A stretch of DNA of 15,241 bases. It comes from Campylobacteraceae bacterium (GTDB lineage Bacteria > Campylobacterota > Campylobacteria > Campylobacterales > Sulfurovaceae). The stretch spans positions 1 through 15,241 of the forward strand of contig JAMOSL010000050.1 of assembly GCA_027063105.1 (NCBI GenBank), in the 5' to 3' direction. Shown here one piece after another: positions 1 through 6,275 of this stretch (position 1 is its first letter; every line of letters starts with the position of its first letter). The notes below the pieces were generated by a model. The model searched no databases. It was not told where the DNA came from and saw only the letters and a list, made by a program, of their open reading frames with translations. The position numbers and the translations under genes were made by a program.

Positions 1-2
1 AG

Positions 3-65
3 TTAAGAGCTGTAAACCTTACTGATGGGCGTTGGAAGCAGTTTTGGGAGGAAGAAATTGCTTAA
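3..65 (+). CDS. C-terminal tail of an unidentified protein, cut by the left window edge
   Basis: The only plus-strand frame open from the left edge for any distance reads about 20 codons and ends with TAA at 63-65. The tail contains '...LTDGRWKQFWEEEIA'. Codon use here is less AT-rich than in the following 800 bases, which fits the end of a real gene. The family is not recognised. The other two plus frames stop at once (TAA at 4-6, TGA at 23-25), so this frame is the best candidate. It converges with the small minus-strand gene starting at 278. The fragment is too short for any functional statement. Confidence 0.4.
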   Translation, partial: LRAVNLTDGRWKQFWEEEIA

Positions 66-86
66 TAATATTTTATTAGGTTATTT

Positions 87-278
87 TTAGGTTACACCCC
101 TTTCTTCTACTGTCTCTTTTTGCCACATCAGACCATTTATCATCATAACATCAGGGTTAGCCACCAATTCTCTTTTAGAATTTTTCAATATTTTATTGGT
201 TCTGTTTATGATATTGGTAGCTTTTCTTAATACCACTTCTGTGGATTCTTGGGTTATGAGGGTGTTTTGTTTTTTCAT
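87..278 (-). CDS. Small orphan protein, 63 residues, unknown function
   Basis: This is a 63-residue minus-strand frame. A good ribosome binding site (AAGGA, about six bases before the ATG) supports translation and this start. The sequence is hydrophilic and lysine/asparagine-rich, with no signal peptide or membrane segment. The first 40 residues look helical. The end carries 'MMINGLMWQKE', which faintly resembles the 'TGLMWQ' block of DUF1566/formylglycine-generating-type domains. If that resemblance is real, this would be the beginning of a much longer protein that has been truncated, because those domains run well over 100 residues. It stands alone between decayed sequence and the end of an unidentified gene. 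It could be a genuine small gene or the 5' remnant of a larger one. Confidence 0.5.
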   Translation of the reverse strand: MKKQNTLITQESTEVVLRKATNIINRTNKILKNSKRELVANPDVMMINGLMWQKETVEERGVT

Positions 279-303
279 TGTTTTTCCTTGGGTTAGTTTA
301 TTT

Positions 304-594
304 TTACAAATTCAAACTCTTATAAACACTCTGTTGAAAAAATGCACTTCTGCTTATATGTAAATTCTCTTTTAATGCTTTATCCAATACCTTAGCCAAG
401 AATACCCAAAATCATCAAGCAACATCTCCATGAATCATCAAAATTGCCTCATTAATTAAAATATCATCCACTTTTCCCATATAATTTTAATACTTCGCTA
501 AGATTGATGATACTATTGATTCTATCTGCTTTAGAGAACTTTTAGTTACTTCTTCTTTTATTTGTGTTATTATTTTATATAGTTCTTTTGTCAT
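304..594 (-). pseudogene. Possible decayed small gene with in-frame stops, ribbon-helix-helix-like end
   Basis: One minus-strand frame runs from an ATG at 594 to a TAA at 304-306, 97 codons in all. It is interrupted by stops at 487-489, 415-417 and 412-414. The pieces are protein-like. The first (35 residues) begins MTKELYKIITQIKEE. The second contains DDILINEAILMIHGDVA. The last (35 residues) ends 'ISRSAFFQQSVYKSLNL', which recalls the second helix of ribbon-helix-helix antitoxins ('iSRSalI.qAv'). No ribosome binding site precedes the ATG. Because AT-rich DNA has many stops, four in 97 codons is only modest evidence of a former gene. The antitoxin resemblance is a guess from a short motif. 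Confidence 0.3.
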
Positions 595-644
595 AGTAGA
601 TAAAGACTATCTAAACTTCGCTTTAGTCAATCTTTTTTGGCTAA

Positions 645-787
645 GGTGTTGAATTAGCAGAACATATAAATGAACTATCTCAAAAAATTATTTATTTAGA
701 ACAAGAACTTCTAAAATTAAACCGAGTAAATTAAATGATTCTGATAACGAAGAGAGTTATACATCAAAAATTGATAATTTTGAGTAA
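645..787 (+). pseudogene. Decayed coding remnant, coiled-coil-like, frameshifted
   Basis: A start-less plus-strand frame of about 30 codons reads VELAEHINELSQKIIYLEQ and continues ELLKLNRVN, stopping with TAA at 732-734. The preceding codon, 642-644, is also a stop, so no ATG is available. Moving two bases over, the frame beginning at 737 continues with SDNEESYTSKIDNFE and a stop at 785-787. This looks like the natural acidic tail of the same protein after a small insertion or deletion. The leucine/isoleucine heptad-like spacing suggests a coiled coil. No family is recognised. It is most simply a frameshifted remnant of a lost gene. Confidence 0.4.
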
Positions 788-855
788 AGATTTTATGGAT
801 GCTTATGGAAATTGTGTCATAAAGACTAAAATATATTAAAAATTAGGAGTAATTA

Positions 856-1815
856 ATGAATGATGTTCTTCTTAATAATCAGGTTATAATATATCTTTTA
901 AGTGAGATAATATTATATTCTCTGTTATTAGTATCTTTTTTGGTTACTCCATATATAATTAAAAATTGGGATTTTAATAGTTTTACTGCAAAACAATTTT
1001 CATTAGAGAATCGTTCTTATCTTATTATTACAATTATCTCTTTTACAATTATTCTTAAAATTTTACTACTTCCTTATTTTGTTTACACTATTGACGAATT
1101 ATCAAATATTGTTACAGGTGCTATGTGTGGTGCAGGGGTTATTAAATCAAATAGTTATGGAAATCCTCTGCTACTTTTGAAGATAGTTATACTATTTCTA
1201 AGTGGATTTTGGATTAGTATAAATAGATTAGATTTAAAAGCAAAGAATTATCCATATACAACTATAAAATTATGGTTTTTTATATTTATCTTTTTACTTC
1301 TTACGCTTGAAATATATTTAGATATACTTTATTTCATGAATATAGAGAGTTCCAAGCCTGTAAGTTGTTGTTCTATAATATTTGAGGCAAAGAATTATCT
1401 TCCATTTGGATTAGATATTAATAAACTTTTAATACTTTTTTATCTATTATATTTTTTGATACTTCTTGCTAATATTTCAGATAGATACATTTTATCTATA
1501 TCTGCTAATATTCTATTTTTACCAATAGCATATTATTCGGTAATATATTTTTTTGGAACATATATCTATGAACTCCCAACACATAAATGTCCATTTTGTA
1601 TGTTACAAAGTTCTTATTATTTTATAGGTTATTTTATTTGGGGAGTGCTTTTAGTAGGAATATTTAAAAGTATTGATTATTCTCTAAGAAGAGTTCTATT
1701 TAAAGAAGCAGTAGATATAGACAAGAATATATCTATTATTTTATTAACTATATTTGTATTATTATGTAGTGGTTTTGTGGCAAGTTATTATTTTAAAACA
1801 GGAGTATTTTTATGA
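856..1815 (+). CDS. Polytopic membrane protein with CPFC motif, paired with a NosL-like protein
   Basis: This is a 319-residue, strongly hydrophobic protein with about eight predicted membrane segments (roughly residues 10-32, 55-75, 104-121, 138-160, 188-206, 212-234, 252-270 and 292-312). AGGAG at 845-849 sets the start. Conserved-looking cysteines lie outside the helices: C91 in 'AMCGAGVI', the pair C171-C172 in 'SCC', and C245/C248 in 'HKCPFCM', plus C304 in the last helix. A CxxC at a membrane boundary suggests metal (copper) or thiol-redox handling. The stop overlaps the start of the following nosL-like gene (ATGA at 1812-1815), so the two are translationally coupled and likely work together in the inner membrane. 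No named family is recognised. DsbB/VKOR-type oxidoreductases were considered, but the helix and cysteine spacing do not fit. Confidence 0.85.
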   Translation: MNDVLLNNQVIIYLLSEIILYSLLLVSFLVTPYIIKNWDFNSFTAKQFSLENRSYLIITIISFTIILKILLLPYFVYTIDELSNIVTGAMCGAGVIKSNSYGNPLLLLKIVILFLSGFWISINRLDLKAKNYPYTTIKLWFFIFIFLLLTLEIYLDILYFMNIESSKPVSCCSIIFEAKNYLPFGLDINKLLILFYLLYFLILLANISDRYILSISANILFLPIAYYSVIYFFGTYIYELPTHKCPFCMLQSSYYFIGYFIWGVLLVGIFKSIDYSLRRVLFKEAVDIDKNISIILLTIFVLLCSGFVASYYFKTGVFL

Positions 1816-2315
1816 AGAATTTTTTAATTTCATTTTTAAGTGTTATTATTGGTGGTGCTATTGTAATGTTAATTTTTATATCGTTAGCTACAGAGAGTGG
1901 AGCTAAATATGTCTATAAAGGGAATGATGATAAAAAACCGATAATTATTAAACCAAAAGAGTATCAATGTTCAGAGTGTAATATGGATATCGAGAATATG
2001 AAATATATAGCTGAGATAATAAGAGATGATGGTGCTACATATTTTTTTGATGATATTGGTTGTGTTGTTCTTTGGTTAAAAAATAATTATTCTTCTAATA
2101 TGATAGTTTTAACCAAAACTATTGATACCAATATATGGATAGATGCAAATAAAGCATGGTATAGTAAAATAGATAATTCACCTATGGGATATGGCTTTGC
2201 TTCATATCAAAATAAAAAAGATAAATTTATATCATATGGCAATATGAAACTTTTGCTTTTACAAGGAAAAACACTTCATGATCCATTTGTAAGAAAGTCC
2301 CTTTTAGGAAAATAA
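1812..2315 (+). CDS. NosL-like membrane-anchored protein, putative copper chaperone
   Basis: This 167-residue protein has one N-terminal hydrophobic segment (about residues 5-25) followed by a soluble domain, probably periplasmic. The NosL hallmarks are visible: the metal-site motif C53-x-x-C56-x-M58 ('CSECNMDI') and the block 'YFFDDIGC' (77-84), followed by 'WYSK...PMGYGFASY' (116-132). NosL proteins bind Cu(I) and serve maturation of nitrous oxide reductase. Classical NosL is a lipoprotein, whereas this one has no lipobox cysteine and is held by an uncleaved helix. No nosZ, nosD, nosF or nosY is present here, so the target may be another copper or redox protein. The gene overlaps the upstream membrane-protein gene by ATGA. 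Family assignment is fairly sure; the copper role is inferred from the family. Confidence 0.8.
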   Translation: MKNFLISFLSVIIGGAIVMLIFISLATESGAKYVYKGNDDKKPIIIKPKEYQCSECNMDIENMKYIAEIIRDDGATYFFDDIGCVVLWLKNNYSSNMIVLTKTIDTNIWIDANKAWYSKIDNSPMGYGFASYQNKKDKFISYGNMKLLLLQGKTLHDPFVRKSLLGK

Positions 2316-2318
2316 TAT

Positions 2319-2324
2319 TATAAT
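2319..2324 (+). promoter_or_regulatory. Probable -10 box of ppa
   Basis: A perfect TATAAT lies in the short gap after the nosL-like gene, about 28 bases before the ppa ATG. That places a transcript start near 2331 and leaves room for the ribosome binding site. No convincing -35 is seen; in Campylobacterota the -35 is often weak. ppa may also receive read-through from the upstream pair. Confidence 0.45.
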
Positions 2325-2341
2325 ACTAAAATTTTTTAATT

Positions 2342-2347
2342 GGAGAG
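2342..2347 (+). promoter_or_regulatory. Ribosome binding site that decides the ppa start
   Basis: GGAGAG stands five bases or so before the ATG at 2352. A longer frame from TTG at 2340 would place this Shine-Dalgarno sequence inside the gene and leave nothing upstream of the TTG, so the ATG at 2352 is preferred. Confidence 0.75.
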
Positions 2348-2351
2348 AGAT

Positions 2352-2870
2352 ATGAATATTTCTAAAATAGGGCATGGTGAAAATCCAGATGCAGTTAAAG
2401 CAATTATTGAAGTTCCATTAAATTCAAATATTAAGTATGAGATAGATAAGGATTCAGGAGCTGTTGAGGTCGATAGAATCTTATATTCTTCTATGCATTA
2501 TCCTGCAAATTACGGATTCGTTGCGAATACTTTATCGGATGATGGTGATCCTGCTGATATTCTTGTATTATGTGATTATCCACTTCAAGCTGGTTCATTT
2601 ATTGAATGTAGACTAGTTGGTGTATTAATGACAGAAGATGAAAGTGGTGGAGATGAAAAACTATTAGCAGTTCCAGCAATCAAGATTGACCCAACATATC
2701 AAAATATCAATGATTTAGATGATGTGCCTAGTCATACATTAAATAGAGTGAAAAACTTTTTTGAAACATATAAGATGCTAGAGCCTAATAAATGGGTTAA
2801 AGTATCTGGTTTTAAAGATAAAGCAGAAGCTACTAAGATTTTAGAAAAAGCTATTAAAAACTATAAATAG
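2352..2870 (+). CDS. ppa: Soluble inorganic pyrophosphatase (family I)
   Basis: Cytoplasmic enzyme that hydrolyses pyrophosphate to two phosphates and so drives nucleotide, sugar-nucleotide and other biosynthetic reactions forward. With the ATG at 2352 it is 172 residues, the usual size of bacterial family I enzymes (about 170-175). The family signature D-G-D-P-A-D (residues 64-69), the upstream 'YPANYGF' block (about 50-56) and the later 'DVPSHTL' segment are all intact, so it should be active with Mg2+. Its own -10 box and ribosome binding site suggest independent expression. It converges on the histidine kinase gene, with a shared hairpin between them. It may support the pyrophosphate-releasing guanylyltransferase at 11877-13259, but that is a general housekeeping role. 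Confidence 0.97.
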   Translation: MNISKIGHGENPDAVKAIIEVPLNSNIKYEIDKDSGAVEVDRILYSSMHYPANYGFVANTLSDDGDPADILVLCDYPLQAGSFIECRLVGVLMTEDESGGDEKLLAVPAIKIDPTYQNINDLDDVPSHTLNRVKNFFETYKMLEPNKWVKVSGFKDKAEATKILEKAIKNYK

Positions 2871-2878
2871 CTTATAAT

Positions 2879-2910
2879 ATTCTTATCTCAAAATTACTTG
2901 AGATGAGAAT
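2879..2910. terminator. Hairpin shared by two convergent genes
   Basis: A 13-bp stem (2879-2891 with 2898-2910, one G-T wobble) surrounds the six-base loop AATTAC. It lies eight bases after the ppa stop, and the minus-strand kinase stop codon (2894-2896) falls in its loop. Neither side has a proper T-tract, so it is a weak intrinsic terminator at best. It may act from both directions or protect transcript 3' ends. Confidence 0.55.
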
Positions 2911-4933
2911 TGAAATTAACTATAAAACAGGCTCCCTCATTCTTATTAATCACTGATATATCAGCTCCTTGCTTATGTGCTATTTGCATACTCATAAAGA
3001 GTCCAATACCTGTTCCTTTTCCTTCAGCCTTAGTTGTTACATTCGCTTTAAATATATCATCTATAACATCTAGTGGGATTCCTCCGGCATTATCTTGTAT
3101 TTCCAAGCTCTCTTTGCCATCTTTATTAATTATAGATAGTGAGATAACCCTATTTTTTATCTCATTTTCATTAAAAGCATCTTTTGCGTTATTTATTATA
3201 TTTAATATTAAATGTTTAAATTCATTTTTAAATCCAAAAAGTTTTATTGAGTCCTTTTGTAGAATTTTTACTGTAATAGAATTTTTCATAAATTCATCTT
3301 TGGTTAAAAAAAGCACTGAATTAATAATATCTATAAGTTCAAAATATTCTTCAATTTTACAAGGACGGAAAAAGGTTCTAAACTCATCTAATGTGCTTAA
3401 CATATGCAAAATTTGAAGTTGTATATTATCTTTAAATTCATTTATATATTTCTTGTCAACATCACCATCTTCAAAATCACTTTTAATAATCTCACTATAC
3501 ATACTTAATGCATTTAGAGGCTGTTTCCATTGATGAGCCACTGCATCCATCATTCCACCCATTGCGGCCATTTTAGATTGTTGTTCTAATAGCTTTTCAT
3601 TTGTAAGCCGTTTTTTAATCTCTTCAGCCTCTCTTTTTTGGGATTCAAGGAGATTACCTGTACGCATATTAAGATTATTTACCAATAGACCTATCTCTCC
3701 CATATCTTCACATTCTAATAATTTTTGATATTTATTTATTTTAATATTATGACTATTTAGCTGTTCATTGATATGTTCAATAGGCTTAACAAACAGTCTA
3801 TAAAGTAAAAAATATCCTATAAATGCAGCAAATAAAGCTAAATATATAGATACTCGTATAATTTCATTATATATTTTATTACTTTCCCTTAAAACTTGTT
3901 TTTTTGGAATACCAATAATAACTTTCCAATGCGTTAATGGAAAATAGAATACAGCAATAATACTATTATCTTTTAGAATAGGATCATCTTCTATAAAAAA
4001 TATTTCTCTTTTAATTTCTTCTTTAATATATTTTCTTTTTTGATTTATTATTTCGGCTATTCTAAAACTCTCATCTTCTGATATCTGAGAACTATTTTTA
4101 AATATTCTTTTAGATATACTCTTATTAAAATCTTGCATATAATTACATTGATTAAATATAGGTTGCAATTCTTCAAAATCATCTGCTATCTCATCGCAAT
4201 TTTGAGTAATTTTTTTATTATTTTTAAGATATTTGGACAAGAGAGAAGATTGTAAAATAAAAGTCCCTTCCCTGTCTAGCATCATTAAATATCTATTATT
4301 ATATTTGAAATCTCCAAAAATTTTAGAGCTGGTATCTTTTACCCTTATATCTAAACTAGCCACACCTATAAAAATTTTATTTTTATATATAGGTGATACA
4401 ACAGTTGTCATTCTTATATTAGTTACAGGATCTCTATAGACTTTTGTCCAATAAGTTTCACCTTCTTGTAACTCTTTTGCTACAACATAAAATTCATCTT
4501 TTGTATATAATGAATTACTTTGCTCTATATAATCTTCAATTAACTTAAATTTGTAATTAGTTTCTCTATTAAAAAAACAGTGATAATTTTTGCTTTTATG
4601 ATTCTCTAAAGATGGTTCTAGCCAAACTCCACCACTTGTTACTAAGTTGCTATTATTTGCTTTAAGAATATTTATAATTGTTTTTTTATTAATACTATCT
4701 CTATCTTCACCTACGGATGCAAGAGCTAGAACTACCTCTTCTAATCTATATTTTGTATTTTGTAAATTATTTAATATTTTAATTGTAGCCAAGTTTACTT
4801 CTTTAGATGCATTTTCTATTAGAGATTCTTGTTTTAGCATAGTTAATACACTAAACATAGTTACCATAAATATAACACTTATCAGCATAAAAAAACCAAT
4901 AAGTTTAAACTTAATACTATTATACCATTTCAT
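2894..4933 (-). CDS. Membrane sensor histidine kinase, Cache-like sensor, HQWKQPL type
   Basis: This 679-residue inner-membrane kinase should autophosphorylate and pass phosphate to a response regulator. No regulator is in the window, so it is an orphan here. Domain order: first membrane helix (about 9-31); a large periplasmic sensor of roughly 320 residues that looks like a double-Cache ligand-binding domain; second helix (about 359-378); HAMP-like linker; an H-box with H467 in 'AVAHQWKQPLNAL'; then the ATPase domain with N-box (578-582), G1 box D614-x-x-G-G and G2 'GKGTGIGL' (638-645). All catalytic boxes are intact. This H-box style is common in Campylobacterota. The periplasmic part holds one D-F-N-K-S (268-272), a possible bacterial N-glycosylation sequon. 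AAGG precedes the ATG. It is the last gene of the six-gene minus-strand run. Confidence 0.92.
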   Translation of the reverse strand: MKWYNSIKFKLIGFFMLISVIFMVTMFSVLTMLKQESLIENASKEVNLATIKILNNLQNTKYRLEEVVLALASVGEDRDSINKKTIINILKANNSNLVTSGGVWLEPSLENHKSKNYHCFFNRETNYKFKLIEDYIEQSNSLYTKDEFYVVAKELQEGETYWTKVYRDPVTNIRMTTVVSPIYKNKIFIGVASLDIRVKDTSSKIFGDFKYNNRYLMMLDREGTFILQSSLLSKYLKNNKKITQNCDEIADDFEELQPIFNQCNYMQDFNKSISKRIFKNSSQISEDESFRIAEIINQKRKYIKEEIKREIFFIEDDPILKDNSIIAVFYFPLTHWKVIIGIPKKQVLRESNKIYNEIIRVSIYLALFAAFIGYFLLYRLFVKPIEHINEQLNSHNIKINKYQKLLECEDMGEIGLLVNNLNMRTGNLLESQKREAEEIKKRLTNEKLLEQQSKMAAMGGMMDAVAHQWKQPLNALSMYSEIIKSDFEDGDVDKKYINEFKDNIQLQILHMLSTLDEFRTFFRPCKIEEYFELIDIINSVLFLTKDEFMKNSITVKILQKDSIKLFGFKNEFKHLILNIINNAKDAFNENEIKNRVISLSIINKDGKESLEIQDNAGGIPLDVIDDIFKANVTTKAEGKGTGIGLFMSMQIAHKQGADISVINKNEGACFIVNFNSHLK

Positions 4934-4948
4934 AAATATAACCTTTTT

Positions 4949-4969
4949 AAATCAGATTATATCTAATTT
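4949..4969 (-). other. Hairpin filling the gap between the M16 gene and the kinase gene
   Basis: A nine-bp stem with one G-T wobble (4949-4957 with 4961-4969) and a three-base loop occupies the space between the M16 stop codon (4970-4972) and the kinase ribosome binding site. No T-tract follows on the minus strand, so it is not a clean terminator. It could be an mRNA processing or partial attenuation element that lowers kinase expression. Confidence 0.4.
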
Positions 4970-6256
4970 TTATTCTTTTGATGTTACTATTGAATAACTA
5001 ATATCTTTTATCTCTTTATGATTTTTAATAAAGGTATTTATTTCATCTAATTTTAGAGACTTAATCTTTCTCAGTTGTTCTTTACTATAACCTAACGGTT
5101 GCTCATTATAATATTCTTTAAAACTTCTACTTACTCTTTGATTTAAAGTTTCATTTCTAAGAGGTTCACTTCCTAATAAAAATTCTTTTGTTGCATCTAA
5201 CTCTTTTTGAGTAATTCCATTTTCTACAAAATTATCTACAATTTTAGCAATCAGCTCTTTGGCCTCATCTTCATTTTCTAGTTTGGTTTGTAAGTAACCA
5301 GTAAGATAACTACTTGTGTGACTATATGTAAAGTTGCCATAAGCACTATATGCTAATCCTCTTTTAACTCTAATCTCTTCCATCAATCTACTTCCAAATC
5401 CACTACCACCTAAGATAAATCCTGCTACTTTTGCAATATATTGCTTAGGGTCATTATATTTTAGATTAAATGGTGCACCAAAATATATATATGCTTGTTC
5501 TGTATCTTCTTTAAAAGTTGTAGTTATTCTCTTATCTGTAACATTAATAAACTTATGTTCTTGAATTTTTACTTCTGGAAGTATTGATAAAGTCTCTTTA
5601 ATTATCTTTTTGACTTCCTTAAGAGTGATATCACCACCAACTATAACTATTGCACTATTTCGTCCTAAATGTGATTTAATGTAATTTTTGATATCTTCTA
5701 ATGATATAGATTTTACACTATCTATTGTTCCAACTCTTGGTCTCCCCATATCAGTATCTTTGAATAGTGTCTCTTTTAACCCTAGAGATGCAATATAATC
5801 AAAATTACTCTTTTTTTGTATAAGTGAACCTATCTGTTGTTTTTTTATTCGTTCAAGCGTATCTTCTGTATAGTTTGGATCTTTTAATAAAGATTTTAGA
5901 AGTTTTAATCCCTTTGGAAATTGTTCTTTTAATGAACTCAATTCAATTGATATTGTTTCTATTCCTGCAAATATACCTAAAGATATAGCACTATTTTCTA
6001 ATTTAGTTGCAAATTTAACACTACCATCTTTTTTTGTACCCTCATCTAATAATTTTGCACTTAGGTTTGCTAACCCAGCAGTTGAATCATATAATGCACC
6101 ACTATTTTTAAAAACTATTTGCATAGATATAATAGGTAAATATCCACTATTTTCAAAAATTATTGGTACTTCAACACCATCCACTAAAATCTTTTCTACT
6201 TCTTGACTCATTGCTAATCCTTGTATTAATATTAATAAGATTATTATCTTTTTCAT
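4970..6256 (-). CDS. M16 family peptidase homologue lacking the zinc site (secreted pseudo-peptidase)
   Basis: This 428-residue protein has an N-terminal signal peptide (about residues 1-17, MKKIIILLILIQGLAMS), so it is probably periplasmic. The fold is M16: an N-terminal domain (about 20-220) and a C-terminal domain (about 225-428) with the glycine-rich stretch and 'RVKRGLAYSAYG' (297-308). The zinc motif HxxEH is missing. Where active enzymes read G-L-A-H-F-L-E-H...G-T, this one reads G61-L-A-N-L-S-A-K...G73-T, so both histidines and the glutamate are replaced. M16 proteins often work as an active/inactive pair, and Campylobacterota are known to carry two such genes. This is then probably the non-catalytic partner, or a binding protein. 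It starts 19 bases after the glycosyltransferase stop and lies in the same run. Confidence 0.88.
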   Translation of the reverse strand: MKKIIILLILIQGLAMSQEVEKILVDGVEVPIIFENSGYLPIISMQIVFKNSGALYDSTAGLANLSAKLLDEGTKKDGSVKFATKLENSAISLGIFAGIETISIELSSLKEQFPKGLKLLKSLLKDPNYTEDTLERIKKQQIGSLIQKKSNFDYIASLGLKETLFKDTDMGRPRVGTIDSVKSISLEDIKNYIKSHLGRNSAIVIVGGDITLKEVKKIIKETLSILPEVKIQEHKFINVTDKRITTTFKEDTEQAYIYFGAPFNLKYNDPKQYIAKVAGFILGGSGFGSRLMEEIRVKRGLAYSAYGNFTYSHTSSYLTGYLQTKLENEDEAKELIAKIVDNFVENGITQKELDATKEFLLGSEPLRNETLNQRVSRSFKEYYNEQPLGYSKEQLRKIKSLKLDEINTFIKNHKEIKDISYSIVTSKE

Positions 6257-6275
6257 TATTATCTCTTTTCGTTTT

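Larger units (their letters stand above)
279..855. other. 577-base stretch without an intact gene; decayed coding fragments
   Basis: No intact gene, RNA gene or clean repeat was seen here. Both strands hold short open stretches with protein-like composition broken by stops, listed separately at 304-594 (minus) and 645-787 (plus). A further 34-codon ATG frame lies at 735-839 (plus). It has no ribosome binding site, and I take it as an incidental frame over the plus-strand remnant. The last bases (845-849, AGGAG) are the ribosome binding site of the next gene. The best reading is a gene graveyard between a possibly mobile left edge and the conserved chromosomal genes that begin at 856. Confidence 0.55.

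Noticed and set aside
605..638. Possible terminator: GACTA...TAGTC followed by a T-run
   Set aside because: The stem is only five base pairs with a 14-base loop, and no intact plus-strand gene ends there.
856..1815. Membrane protein as a DsbB/VKOR disulfide oxidoreductase
   Set aside because: It has a CPFC motif and a G-x-P after C91, but there are about eight helices and C91 lies about 150 residues from the CxxC, unlike the compact VKOR bundle.
2340..2351. TTG start four codons upstream for ppa
   Set aside because: It would put the GGAGAG ribosome binding site inside the gene, and the resulting N-terminus is longer than usual for the family. The ATG at 2352 is preferred.
2910..3416. Long plus-strand open frame opposite the kinase gene, and similar frames at 4233, 4647, 6163, 7038, 9205, 11338 and 12962 (plus) and 13635 (minus)
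   Set aside because: All lie antisense to well-supported genes, have unnatural composition and no convincing ribosome binding sites or domain motifs. They are antisense shadows.
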